Of a DNA stretch of 64,000 nucleotides, positions 8,323 through 17,628 are shown piece by piece (within the stretch, counting starts at the first letter, position 1; the number at the start of each line of letters is the position of its first letter). The translations under genes were made by a program, and so were the position numbers. The notes under the pieces were generated by a model, which saw nothing but the letters and a program-made list of their open reading frames with translations, searched no databases and was not told the origin of the DNA. Source of the DNA: Paracoccus tegillarcae (GTDB lineage Bacteria; Pseudomonadota; Alphaproteobacteria; Rhodobacterales; Rhodobacteraceae); the NCBI RefSeq assembly GCF_002847305.1, contig NZ_CP025409.1, forward strand, positions 28,523-92,522, in the 5' to 3' direction.

Positions 8323-8584
8323 CGGCTTTTCCTTCGTCTTTTTTATCAAGCATCACGCAGGACAGGGCTTTCTGCCGAACCTTCTTCGCGTGCTGCTGCG
8401 GGTTCTTGGGTGTGGACCACACCGACATGTTGCAGAACGTGCCGCAGCGGCATTCCTTATCGTTGGCAGGACAGCGAAGAATTCCCCATACGTGCCCCTT
8501 GCCTTCAATCAGAGCCCATCCGAGAGCTTCCAGCTCTTGGACGACAGCCTCGATTTCCTTCGACGTGTGCTTCTTCCTTGGCAC
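8315..8584 (-). CDS. Small basic protein, HicA-like layout, possible toxin
   Basis: 89 aa, basic (many Lys). It begins MPRKKHTSKEIEAVVQELEA, then GWALIEGKGHVWGILRCP, followed by a cysteine cluster (C-x5-C-x-C-x3-C) and VWSTPKNPQQHAKKVRQKA. The GW...GKGH...TPKNP..H layout resembles the double-stranded-RNA-binding fold of HicA mRNA interferases, with an added cysteine knuckle. It is the first gene of an overlapping pair with the HTH protein at 7759-8322. The toxin role is an inference. Confidence 0.7.
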   Translation of the reverse strand: MPRKKHTSKEIEAVVQELEALGWALIEGKGHVWGILRCPANDKECRCGTFCNMSVWSTPKNPQQHAKKVRQKALSCVMLDKKDEGKADG

Positions 8585-9089
8585 TGAAGATACTCCATCC
8601 CATTAAATTGTCAATCGACAAGTTATTAGAGCACCAAAAACATCTCACCAGATCGTAGCCAGGCTCAAGAACGTCGCACAGCGGGTTCACGGGCAGGCCA
8701 TTGGCGCGCTCATCGATCTCGCTAAGGGATACTGGACGGAAGTCCCAGACATCAACGCCCATCGGACCGTTCAAAATGCTGCAGCCTGAATGAATGACCG
8801 GTTCAGTTAAGCTGCTCTGCAGCGTTGCACCTGCGGACGAATGTCCGGAGAGGGCCGGGCGTGCCATGTCGCTCTGCCAGGATGGTCACACGGCCTGCCG
8901 CACCGCCGCATGACCGCATCGAGCCCTTGTTGATCGATGCTGCGGCGCTTGCGAACGGCGGGTTCGACGGATACTGCTGCATGGGGTTCAAATCAGATCT
9001 AGACCTGCACCTGCTGACGTTTCAAATGCTACGACTAGCCAATGTGAAACGGCGCGACCGTTTCACTCGGCCATCCCAGAGAAGTGCAG
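8585..9089. other. Intergenic region
   Basis: No gene can be supported. Short frames on both strands have no start signals or family features. A moderately AT-rich patch at 8590-8650 (gagcaccaaaaacatc area) lies upstream of the minus-strand pair and may hold its promoter. Confidence 0.45.
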
Positions 9090-10208
9090 TCATTGCGACG
9101 CGCGTCGGATCGCATCCGGCAGCTCCATTAGCTTCGCGACCATCTTGCCCTCAAGCGGTATGAACCCCCGCATCATGTCAAACATCCGTCCATCAACGCG
9201 GATGAGGTCCACGTCCGGATGGTAGGCGAGGTGACACAGGTCCACCGCCTCTGACGGCAATGGATCGCGCTCCATACGGAACAGAGCTTCACAATAGGCG
9301 CGGATGTAATCGAACCGGGGACCGCTCGCATGAGACCATGACGAGCGGGGCACGCGCTTGGCCTCGCGCTCGAACGCGGCATGCTCACCCCGAGCACGTC
9401 CCGCCTCATCGGAGGTCTCGCCGTAGGTCCGCACAGCCTGGGTGACGGCGGCCTCATGGACGAGTCGTATTCCTTCGTCCCGCGCACGCTTGAGGCGGAT
9501 GCTGGCCACGAGTGCGTTGAGCTTCGCGCGGGGCTCCGCGAGGTTCTCGTCCAAGATCCGGCGCAACGGGTTCTCGCCGCGCCGGACGGACGCGACTGCG
9601 GTGCAGTAGTGCCGTGGGTCGGTGAAGAAGCGCATGAGCTTCGAATGGAACGCCCGTCGCCCACGTGGTGGATCGCGAACAAGGGCGCAGAATTCCGACT
9701 TTGTCATGCCGATCATCGCTAGCTCGGGCGGCAGGTCGAACACCGTGTTCGCCATGAGGCGGGCGAGCGTATTCGGATTCGCAATCATCCGCCGCTGCTG
9801 ACGAGAAAGCGGCGCCCGATCCTGAAGTGCGTCTCCAACCATACGCTTGATGGATTTGGCGTCGATTAGCGCCTTTATGCGCTCCAAGCTTGATGCAGGT
9901 GCCCACATCCCATCGTTTGGGAACACAGCTCCGTTTATAATGTCGCCCACATGGGGGAACGCGGCGCCGCCTGTAAGCGCATGGATCACCTCGCCGCAAT
10001 GGCGCTGGTAGTTTTCGAAGCCCTCGCTGTCGGGATTTAGCACCTCGACGACGTGGAAGAGAGATACCCCGAACTCGGCCACGCCATTAAGCCGGAGGCT
10101 AACGAGCTCTTCGAAGAGCGCCGCCTTACGCTCGGAAAGGGGCCGCGCCGAGAGAGAGATGAAGTCCTGGGAATCGAGATAGACTCGTATCGGTTCGCGC
10201 TCTGTCAT
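9090..10208 (-). CDS. PIN-like domain protein
   Basis: 372 aa from the ATG at 10208; an alternative TTG lies at 10256. The N-terminus IRVYLDSQDFISLSARPL and the C-terminal SEAVDLCHLAYHPDVDLIRV with VDGRMFDMM are the first and last acidic motifs of a PIN-like nuclease, with a glutamate in GVSLFHVVEVLNP. The long helical middle separates the motifs more than in VapC. No antitoxin neighbour is visible. It may be a stand-alone RNase used in plasmid maintenance or defence; function unproven. Confidence 0.75.
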   Translation of the reverse strand: MTEREPIRVYLDSQDFISLSARPLSERKAALFEELVSLRLNGVAEFGVSLFHVVEVLNPDSEGFENYQRHCGEVIHALTGGAAFPHVGDIINGAVFPNDGMWAPASSLERIKALIDAKSIKRMVGDALQDRAPLSRQQRRMIANPNTLARLMANTVFDLPPELAMIGMTKSEFCALVRDPPRGRRAFHSKLMRFFTDPRHYCTAVASVRRGENPLRRILDENLAEPRAKLNALVASIRLKRARDEGIRLVHEAAVTQAVRTYGETSDEAGRARGEHAAFEREAKRVPRSSWSHASGPRFDYIRAYCEALFRMERDPLPSEAVDLCHLAYHPDVDLIRVDGRMFDMMRGFIPLEGKMVAKLMELPDAIRRASQ

Positions 10209-10397
10209 ACGGTGGTCCCATTCGGCGATAGTGTAATGAAGCAGACCTTCGCGCAAGTCGCAGCGAAAGTCCGTTCTGTCCCGCAGTGCGGACCTCAGAC
10301 ACTAAAGAAATCGAGCACCCGCAGCGAATGGCCGGTCTGGAGAAGCTGCAACGCGGCGCTCGGCGTCGGGATGAAGGTCCGCTTTGGGCCGGGACCG

Positions 10398-12320
10398 TCA
10401 TTCTATGGGAACCTTCGCCTTCATCTTCTTCCTGAAATCCGACGCTTTCCTGATGGCCTCCTTATCGGATGGCCGCAGGGATTCCTGTGCCTCGGCATCC
10501 GTCATGGCGGGTCGCGCAGCCTCGACCTCGGCGATTATCGCCTTAGCGGTGATCCCTAGCGGCGGCGCATAGGCAAGCGGCTGGAACTGCGCCACCTGGT
10601 CTTGCAGCTTCTCGATTTCGTCACGCATTGATCTGATCTGATGCCGCTCGTCAGGATAGGGCAGCGGTCCGGACTGAGCAGCCATGATCTTCGAGAAATA
10701 GGGGTCCTCGTAATAGACGATGCGGTCCGCCAGGATCGGGTTCTGCCGTTCGGGGATCAGGATGACCTTCGAGGCGTCGAATTTCTTGACCTCATCCGGG
10801 CTCATCAGTGGTCGCTCTTCGTTCCGGCGCGACACAGACCGCCGCCGGAAGCCGCGACCGTCAGAGGACAGGCTGTCGCTGACGGAAAGTCGGGTGGTCT
10901 TTCCTAGGGCCTCGGACACCTCGGCTGCGGTCTTTTTCTCGTTCGGGCTGATGAAGAGCTTCATCCCGGCTGCGGATTCGACCGACAGACGATCGTTCTC
11001 GCCATAGATATTGTCGAGACCGGGGATGGACTGCGTGATGATCGACACACGCCCGCCGTGCCCTGCCAGCTGCTTCAGCGACTGCACGACGATGGGCATC
11101 TTGCCCAGCTGGTCGAATTCGTCGAGAATGATCTGCACCGGCCATGGCTCGGTCTTGTGGTTCGGCAGGGACGACCGCAAGGTGGCGATCAATTCACCGA
11201 ACAGCAGCCGCATCAGCGGCGCGAGGGTCACAATATCGTCGCTGTTGACGACGATATAGATCGTCTGCGGCTTCATTCGGATATTCTGCCAGCTGAAGTC
11301 ATTGCCGCTGGTGACGCGATCGACCTTCGGATTCACCCAGAGGCCGAGGCCAGCCCCTTTAAGGACCGAGACATAGGAGGACAGCGTGCGGTCAGCATAG
11401 CCGCTGAAATCCATGAAGATGTCCTTGGTCTGCTGGTGACGGGCCTCGGCCGCGCGGGATTTGTATTCCTCGGACTTGTCGGCACCGCCGAAGAGGACGC
11501 GCGTGATTTCCCCGATGGTCGGCTTTCCGCGCTCGATGGCGAGCATCCCCCCGGCGACGAACAGCTCCCGTGCCCCGACGATGAAATCCGCCGCCCCGCC
11601 CTTTTCGCTGGTGGTCAGGAAATAGGTCGACAGCTTGCTCAGCTCGGTGAACTGCTGATCAGTATTCTTCAGGGCGGCGATACGTTCCAGCGGGTTGTAG
11701 CGATGCGAGGGGTAATCGAAGTCGAAGGGCGCGAAATAGAAGATTTCGTCGCCCTGCGCCTTACGGTGCCGGGATGTGGCCTCAAAAATTTCACCCTTCA
11801 CATCGAGGATGACGCAGCTGCCGGGGAAGAGCAGCGTGTTCGGAATGACATAGCCGACACCCTTGCCCGCCCGCGTCGGCGCCACGACCAGGCAATGCGG
11901 AAATTTGTCCCAGTTCGAGGCAATGAACCGGAACCGGCCCGAGAAACGACCAAGGATGCCGTGTGTGCCGAGCCGCGCAAAGACCAGACCGCCGCCGATC
12001 TTTTGCAGGAGACCGTTCTTCCTGATCTCGGTCGGTGACTGGAAATGCGCCTTGCCGTATTGGGTCAGTTTCTGGGTGATGGACAGCGCCAGCGTGAAGA
12101 GCACGGTCGCGATCAGGGCTACCCCGGCGATCTGATACCCGCCGAACCAGGGTTGCGTCATGCTGCGCGACAAGCCCGGAAACTGCTTCACGAGAATGAA
12201 CATGTCGGCAGAGGCGGCATTGGCACCGAGTTGATGCTGGACCCACATGCCCCCAAGCATCAGGCCTATGATGACACCGCTGATGATGCCAAAGGACAGG
12301 GCGATCAATGTCCGGTTCAT
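10398..12320 (-). CDS. virD4: VirD4/TraG type IV coupling protein
   Basis: 640-aa inner-membrane ATPase that brings the relaxosome to the T4SS channel. Two N-terminal membrane helices (ALSFGIISGVIIGLMLGG; IAGVALIATVLFTLALSI) precede the Walker A motif VVAPTRAGKGVGYVIPNTLL near residue 148 and the Walker B strand WPVQIILDEFDQLGKMPIV near 388. ITQSIPGLDNIYGEND and the C-terminal RIVYYEDPYFSKI are typical. Last gene of the minus-strand vir operon, 11 bases after the small gene at 12332. The acidic C-terminal tail may recognise the relaxase. Confidence 0.97.
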   Translation of the reverse strand: MNRTLIALSFGIISGVIIGLMLGGMWVQHQLGANAASADMFILVKQFPGLSRSMTQPWFGGYQIAGVALIATVLFTLALSITQKLTQYGKAHFQSPTEIRKNGLLQKIGGGLVFARLGTHGILGRFSGRFRFIASNWDKFPHCLVVAPTRAGKGVGYVIPNTLLFPGSCVILDVKGEIFEATSRHRKAQGDEIFYFAPFDFDYPSHRYNPLERIAALKNTDQQFTELSKLSTYFLTTSEKGGAADFIVGARELFVAGGMLAIERGKPTIGEITRVLFGGADKSEEYKSRAAEARHQQTKDIFMDFSGYADRTLSSYVSVLKGAGLGLWVNPKVDRVTSGNDFSWQNIRMKPQTIYIVVNSDDIVTLAPLMRLLFGELIATLRSSLPNHKTEPWPVQIILDEFDQLGKMPIVVQSLKQLAGHGGRVSIITQSIPGLDNIYGENDRLSVESAAGMKLFISPNEKKTAAEVSEALGKTTRLSVSDSLSSDGRGFRRRSVSRRNEERPLMSPDEVKKFDASKVILIPERQNPILADRIVYYEDPYFSKIMAAQSGPLPYPDERHQIRSMRDEIEKLQDQVAQFQPLAYAPPLGITAKAIIAEVEAARPAMTDAEAQESLRPSDKEAIRKASDFRKKMKAKVPIE

Positions 12321-12331
12321 AGGCCTGCCTC

Positions 12332-12745
12332 CTATAGATCCATGTTCAGTTCGCGCTTCCCCGGAGCGGCGCTGTGCTGATGGTCCTCGGCAGCATCGGC
12401 AAGAATCCGACCATATGCGGCCTCGACGGCCCCGCGATCCCGTACCGCGAGTTGTGAAAGATTCTTGCGGATGAAGGCCATGTTCTCAGCGGTGCTCTCA
12501 ACCAGCTTCATCATCATCGACGCATTGTCAGACTCGATGTCCCTCAGGCGCTCATTGCCACCGTCCCGTGTCGCGAGTTTTGCCGGTCGAAGAGCGTCTT
12601 CGCCGGATGCAAAAGATTCGCCGGCAGGGTCCGCGTAAGGGCGACCATGAATGTAGATGACGGATTGACCCGCCTTTTCTGCCGCGCGCCCCTCGGCCAA
12701 TGCCTCCCGCTGCCGCTCAGCCAGGCTTTCGATATCCTTGTCCAT
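12332..12745 (-). CDS. Hypothetical T4SS-operon protein, 137 aa
   Basis: Start ATG at 12745 behind AAGGAG. It is cytoplasmic, strongly helical and charged (MDKDIESLAERQREALAEGR), with VIYIHGRPYADPAGE in the middle and a coiled C-terminal half. No family recognised. Its place between virB11 and virD4 suggests an accessory of the coupling protein or a relaxosome adaptor. No membrane segment or signal peptide. Confidence 0.8.
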   Translation of the reverse strand: MDKDIESLAERQREALAEGRAAEKAGQSVIYIHGRPYADPAGESFASGEDALRPAKLATRDGGNERLRDIESDNASMMMKLVESTAENMAFIRKNLSQLAVRDRGAVEAAYGRILADAAEDHQHSAAPGKRELNMDL

Positions 12746-12812
12746 CTCTAACTCCTTAAAATCTGGTTGCGTCACACATGGCGAAACCTGCACGTGGCCG
12801 TAGGGGAACAGG

Positions 12813-13817
12813 TCAAAGCAGATCGTCATCCAGTGCAGGGAAATAGACTTCCATGATGCCGCGCGCCTCGCCTTCACGGCCGGTCTGGATCACCGCATCG
12901 ATCGAGCCACGCAGATAGCGCAGGATCTCGCCATAGTTCAGCTGCGTCCCGGTGTTCATGACCAGGAGCGCCATCTTGTCCATGGCCTTGCGGCCACTGG
13001 CCGCGTGCAGCGTCGTGAAACTGCCCTCATGGCCGGTATTGATCGCGCCGAGGAAGGTTGCGGCTTCCCCGCCGCGCACTTCGCCCAGGATGATCCTGTC
13101 CGGTCGCAGACGAAGCGTGGCCTGAAGAAGCTTGTCGGCCGAGCGCGGCGAGGTGTCGTCGCGCGATGCGATCAGGCTGACATGGTTTGGCTGGTGCGGC
13201 AGGGCCTCAGCCGAATCCTCAATCAGCACCAACCGCTCTTCATCGGGGATCATCCACATCAACCGGCGTGCCAATTCGGTCTTGCCGGCCGAGGTCGGTC
13301 CGGACACGATCATGTTCAGCTTCATATCGACGCAAGCCGTCAGCACCGCATCTGCATCACCACCGACACCAAGATCGGCCGCGAGGCTGTGAATCTTCTC
13401 GATCTTCGACAGCCGGTCGGTTTCCAGCGAAATGCCCTGCTGGCGCAGGAAGCCGAACTTCTTCGGTTCCTCCGATGCCAACCTTTGCCGGAAAACCCTG
13501 AAAGAGAGGATGGTTCCACCGAATGCCGCCGGCGCAATGATCGCCTGCACCCGCAGCGTCGCACCGCCATAGGGCACCGTGGTGGAAATCATCGGCGACA
13601 AAGCCGTCAGCGGCTGCTCGGCAGATCGTGCTATCTGCCCGGCCAGATCGGTCACTTCCGATGGGTTCAGGCTGATCCCGTCGAAGCGGCTCATATGAGC
13701 CGATCCGGCCTTTTCAACCCAGAGACCGGCATCGCCATTGATCGCCAGTTCGATCGTCAGAGGGTCGCCCAGGATCATATCGAGGCGCTTCAGGTAATGA
13801 TCGAGATAGCCAGCCAT
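12813..13817 (-). CDS. virB11: VirB11 ATPase
   Basis: 334-aa hexameric traffic ATPase on the cytoplasmic side of the T4SS. Walker A is MIVSGPTSAGKTELARRL near residue 165; the Asp and His boxes are RLVLIEDSAEALPHQPNH and DRIILGEVRGGEAATFLGA; GHEGSFTTLHAASGRKAM follows. Length and motif order match VirB11. The start overlaps the virB10 stop by one base (ATGA-type). Confidence 0.97.
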   Translation of the reverse strand: MAGYLDHYLKRLDMILGDPLTIELAINGDAGLWVEKAGSAHMSRFDGISLNPSEVTDLAGQIARSAEQPLTALSPMISTTVPYGGATLRVQAIIAPAAFGGTILSFRVFRQRLASEEPKKFGFLRQQGISLETDRLSKIEKIHSLAADLGVGGDADAVLTACVDMKLNMIVSGPTSAGKTELARRLMWMIPDEERLVLIEDSAEALPHQPNHVSLIASRDDTSPRSADKLLQATLRLRPDRIILGEVRGGEAATFLGAINTGHEGSFTTLHAASGRKAMDKMALLVMNTGTQLNYGEILRYLRGSIDAVIQTGREGEARGIMEVYFPALDDDLL

Positions 13818-15133
13818 CAGAACATCTCAAGATCGGTATTGACCCGAACCATGACCACCGCGCCCTGGTCGACCGAAATCGTTGCCGGAATGTCGAGATA
13901 TTCAGCCAAGACGTTATCGAGGGCGTCGGACGCATCCTGGCCGATACTCTCCACCGTATCGCGCGTGGTCTCGCTGCCGCCATTCTCTTCGATGCTGGCG
14001 ACGGCAATGTCCGGCAGCGCACCGATGATCGACACGGCCGCGGCCGATCCGAAGCGGGCCAGCGTGTGATTGTTGACCTTGCCGGTCATGCCCGCGCGTC
14101 CGATGCGGTCTGTGCCATACCCTTCGAGTTGCACGGATTGGCCATCCGCGGTCACCAGACGGTCCCAAGCGATCATCACCCGGCGCTGCCCACGCTCGAT
14201 CTGCGAATTATATCGGCCATAGAGTTTGGAACCACGCGGGATCAGGACCTGGCTCATGTCCATCGACCACACATCATAGCTGACATTGGCCGCGACATTG
14301 CCGGGCAATTGGCTGCTTATGGCCGTTTCCAGCGTCGCTTCGATCAGCGTGCCTTGAATAATCGTGTTGGACGGGCTGCCAATGACCTCGCTCTGTGTCA
14401 CCCGCGCCTTGTTCGCTCCGGCGCGAAGGAACTCATCGCCGGCAGCGTAATCGCGAGCATCGCCTCCATCCGGCGTCTCAGATCCGCCACTTGCCCGATA
14501 TGTCACCATGGGCGAGGCGATCTGGGCCTGCTTGCGCGCTTCCTCTTCGGCCCGGCGAGCCTCGTATTCGGCCCGGCGCTGCGCCTCAAGTGCGGCGGCG
14601 GCATCCTGTTCGCCAAAAAGCTGATCCTGGGTTTCCAGTTGCGATTGCAGCCGCAGCATTTCCCGCTCGGCCTCGGCAAGGGCCTCGTCCTTCAGCGCCG
14701 CATCGCCCTTCATCTGCTCCATTTCCGCCAGAAGCGCGTCGCGGGCCGTATCGCCCTCCGTCAGCTTCAGCTGCAATCCATCAAGCTCGGCCGCCAACTC
14801 GTCGATCCGCGTCTGATCGACCACTTCCACCGTTTCCGTGCGTGTGGCCGGGGCTTGCGGCACCTGCGGTTCCGGACGCGGCCGGGTGATGGTAAAGCCA
14901 TCGAGGCCGCTGCCGTCCTGAAAATCCGTCACCTGCGATGTGGGCAGGTTCAGCGAGGCGCCTTGCGGCGGCGCATCTGTCGCAGTCAGGAAAGCATAGC
15001 TGGCCAGTGCTGCGCCGGCGGTGAAGGTTCCGGCACCGATTGCCCAGGGCTTCCAGCGGTTCATCCGTCCGGGCTTGCGCTGAAGGCGCTGCAACCGTTC
15101 CTCGATGCCGCTCTGCTCGTTCTCATTCGCCAT
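13817..15133 (-). CDS. virB10: VirB10
   Basis: 438-aa channel protein spanning both membranes. One N-terminal transmembrane helix (IGAGTFTAGAALASYAFL, about residues 31-50), a Pro-rich and coiled-coil periplasmic stretch (about 85-200), then the beta-barrel domain with TIIQGTLIEATLETAISSQL, GSKLYGRYNSQIERGQRR and LARFGSAAAVSIIGAL, all typical of VirB10/TrbI. Between virB9 and virB11. Confidence 0.97.
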   Translation of the reverse strand: MANENEQSGIEERLQRLQRKPGRMNRWKPWAIGAGTFTAGAALASYAFLTATDAPPQGASLNLPTSQVTDFQDGSGLDGFTITRPRPEPQVPQAPATRTETVEVVDQTRIDELAAELDGLQLKLTEGDTARDALLAEMEQMKGDAALKDEALAEAEREMLRLQSQLETQDQLFGEQDAAAALEAQRRAEYEARRAEEEARKQAQIASPMVTYRASGGSETPDGGDARDYAAGDEFLRAGANKARVTQSEVIGSPSNTIIQGTLIEATLETAISSQLPGNVAANVSYDVWSMDMSQVLIPRGSKLYGRYNSQIERGQRRVMIAWDRLVTADGQSVQLEGYGTDRIGRAGMTGKVNNHTLARFGSAAAVSIIGALPDIAVASIEENGGSETTRDTVESIGQDASDALDNVLAEYLDIPATISVDQGAVVMVRVNTDLEMF

Positions 15134-15143
15134 CGATACCTCC

Positions 15144-15875
15144 TTACAGCCCGGCCTGTGCGGCCGAGCCGGTCACGCAGACATATTGATCGCCATAGCG
15201 CAGCACCCACCGTTCCGAGCGGCCCGCAACCGTGATGACGGTGCCTTTCGTGGTGCTGTTGACCGCATATTCGAGACCTTTGCTATCGGCCCGGAAAACG
15301 CTTGGCATCGGTGCGCCAGGCGGGATCTGGAAATAGGTCCGGTTGCCATCGTCGGAAACGCCGGTCGGCGCGAAAGTCGCACCATTGACCTTGCGCGAGA
15401 CCGCATAGCGCATCGGCGGCAGGGTCGCGGCGGCCGTCGCAGCGGCGGCGCCCGCCGAGCGGGTCGATCCTCCCTCGCCGGGCACCGTGAATTTCACCGA
15501 CCAGCTGGGTGTGCCGCGGCTGGTTTCCACAAGGTTGATGAAATAGAACCGCCGGTTCGTCTCGACGGTCATATTGGTTGCAGCGCCCTGGATGACCGGC
15601 TTCACCGTGAAGACGTTCGCGCCTTCCAACTTGTCGATCTGGAAGCTTTCGCTGTCGCCGATGGCGATCGACTGGATGCGTTCGCCATTGCCAAGCTCGA
15701 TCAGCGTCACGTTCCGCACCCGCGTCTGCACCGTATAGACCTGGCCTTCCTGATAGGTCGCATAGGTCACACGATGGTCGCGCGAGCCCGATTGGGGCCG
15801 CGCCTCGGCATGAACAAGGCCCGGCAGAGCGAGATATGCAGCCAGAACGGCCGCGCCATAGGTCGATTTTAGCAT
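15144..15875 (-). CDS. virB9: VirB9
   Basis: 243-aa outer-membrane core component. Cleavable signal peptide ending GLVHAEA near residue 25. The N-terminal domain has GQVYTVQTRVRNVTLIELG and GDSESFQIDKLEGANVFTV; the C-terminal domain ends YVCVTGSAAQAGL. Order and length match VirB9/TrbG. Its stop lies 10 bases before virB10. Confidence 0.95.
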   Translation of the reverse strand: MLKSTYGAAVLAAYLALPGLVHAEARPQSGSRDHRVTYATYQEGQVYTVQTRVRNVTLIELGNGERIQSIAIGDSESFQIDKLEGANVFTVKPVIQGAATNMTVETNRRFYFINLVETSRGTPSWSVKFTVPGEGGSTRSAGAAAATAAATLPPMRYAVSRKVNGATFAPTGVSDDGNRTYFQIPPGAPMPSVFRADSKGLEYAVNSTTKGTVITVAGRSERWVLRYGDQYVCVTGSAAQAGL

Positions 15876-16558
15876 CAGTTTCCTCCTTCCTGCTGGGCTT
15901 CGAGAGATTCAGCCGTCACGCGATAATCCGTCACCGTGAAGCCGAAGGGGTTTTCCCAGACCAGCTCGACCGCCGATTGCTGGGTCGGCACGAACTGATA
16001 GGTGACGGTCGCATAGAAATTGCCGATCCGATCATCTTCGCCGGGACGGCTCAGCGTCTTGGTGAACCGCACCTGCGTCGTGTCCTCATCAATCGGGTTG
16101 ACGCTCAACACCTCGATCGAGATCTTGCCCGTCGCCCCATAGAGATCGGGCGGATAATCCGCATTGCCCTCGGTCCAGAGCGCTCGCACGCTTTGCTGCG
16201 CGATGCCGGCCGACTTGCGATAGACCGCCAGAATACGCCGCTCGTTGTCATTCGCGTCGTAGGTCTCGCGATCCATGACGTAATTGAAGACGAGGCTCTG
16301 CTTGACCGCATCCGCATGTTCGATACTCGCGTTCTCGATCTCGACCGCGCGTTCGGCGATGCCGGTGTCGCGGTCCACGATGGTCAGGTAAGCCTGCGTC
16401 TCCTTCAGCGGCAGCAGCATGACCAGGGCGGTCAGCTCGCCCACCGCGATCAGGCTGCTGAAAATCGCCACACCCCAGGCCGTCCGCAGGCTGCGTCTTG
16501 CCCCGAAAATCAATTCGCTTTCGAGAATCGTCCTCTGTTCAGACACGCGGTCTGTCAT
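15875..16558 (-). CDS. virB8: VirB8
   Basis: 227-aa inner-membrane assembly factor with one transmembrane helix (AWGVAIFSSLIAVGELTALVM cut at about residues 27-47) and an NTF2-like periplasmic domain (SLVFNYVMDRETYDANDNER, ISIEVLSVNPIDEDTTQVRF). The last base overlaps virB9. Length and topology fit VirB8. Confidence 0.95.
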   Translation of the reverse strand: MTDRVSEQRTILESELIFGARRSLRTAWGVAIFSSLIAVGELTALVMLLPLKETQAYLTIVDRDTGIAERAVEIENASIEHADAVKQSLVFNYVMDRETYDANDNERRILAVYRKSAGIAQQSVRALWTEGNADYPPDLYGATGKISIEVLSVNPIDEDTTQVRFTKTLSRPGEDDRIGNFYATVTYQFVPTQQSAVELVWENPFGFTVTDYRVTAESLEAQQEGGN

Positions 16559-16596
16559 AATTTCACCTCATGAATCTGGCTCTTGGCCTTGTCTGC

Positions 16597-17628
16597 TCAG
16601 TCCTTGCCGCCGCGCAGCAACCGCATGTCGCGAAATTTCTGACCGATCGCTGCGCCACGTTCACGCAATTCGCGGTCCCGGTCCTGCGCCTGCTTTCGCG
16701 GATCGTCGGATGTGCCGGCGCGCGCGGCGCTGGCGATGGTCGCCGCATCGCGGATCGTCGAGGTGCCGGGCACGTTCTGTGCCGCCACCCCGAGCCCGCC
16801 CTGTCCAAGGCGCAATGCCTGCGGCGCGATATTGGCCAGATGGAAATGACCGGTGATATTCGACGCGGCCGAGGGGATCGCCTTCAGCGCGAAGATGCCG
16901 ACGAAGACGATGACCAGGAAGCCAATGATCTGGCTGATCGTGTCCACATTGTCTTGGCGAACAAACTGTTGCCGAGCCACGGCTACGATGGTTGCAATGA
17001 CCGACGACGCAGCAATCGGATACATCAGATAACCGACGAAACTGCTGAGCCAGGCCTCGAACATGTTCTTCGTCCGCTCGAAGATCGTCGCGACCATGGC
17101 AATCGGCGCCACCCCGATCAGGAAGGCCAGCATGATCTTGGCAAAGCCGACGATCAGCACATAGATGCCCATCAGCAGCGACAGCAACACGAAGAAGACA
17201 CCGCCCAGAAACCCGCGCATGATCGAGCCCTGTGACTTGGCCACGCCATCTGCCGTGTCTGCCATCTGTACAGCAAAATCATCCATCGCTGCATAAGCGC
17301 TGTTCTGTCCTGTGGTCGCAGCAATGTCGAAGAAGCGCATCGCCATATCGCCGCTGGTCGTGGCGAAGGCATCATAGACCGGCCCGAAATTCGACCAGGA
17401 GAAGGCGAAGAAATAGACAAGGATGATCCGCACTGCCAGCTGGATCGAATCCCGCGCATTCATCTGGAAATAGCCGATGGCCATGTTCATGCCGACCAGC
17501 ACCAGCAGGATCGTGCAGACGATGGTCATCACCGGCAGCATCCCGGCGGCGGTCGCCTCGAAAAACCGCTCGCCGGCGGTCATGACGCTGGTGTCGATGG
17601 TGGTCAGGATATCGGTGACAATGCCCAT
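16597..17628 (-). CDS. virB6: VirB6/TrbL-type polytopic membrane protein
   Basis: 343 aa from the ATG at 17628 behind GGAGGG. Several membrane helices: MLPVMTIVCTILLVLVGMNM, ILVYFFAFSWSNFGPVYDAF, GVFFVLLSLLMGIYVLIVGF, IMLAFLIGVAPIAMVATIF, IGFLVIVFVGIFALKAI. A cytoplasmic basic tail (QAQDRDRELRERGAAIG) closes the protein. It is the inner-membrane channel component. The ATG shares one base with the stop of the preceding gene. Confidence 0.94.
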   Translation of the reverse strand: MGIVTDILTTIDTSVMTAGERFFEATAAGMLPVMTIVCTILLVLVGMNMAIGYFQMNARDSIQLAVRIILVYFFAFSWSNFGPVYDAFATTSGDMAMRFFDIAATTGQNSAYAAMDDFAVQMADTADGVAKSQGSIMRGFLGGVFFVLLSLLMGIYVLIVGFAKIMLAFLIGVAPIAMVATIFERTKNMFEAWLSSFVGYLMYPIAASSVIATIVAVARQQFVRQDNVDTISQIIGFLVIVFVGIFALKAIPSAASNITGHFHLANIAPQALRLGQGGLGVAAQNVPGTSTIRDAATIASAARAGTSDDPRKQAQDRDRELRERGAAIGQKFRDMRLLRGGKD

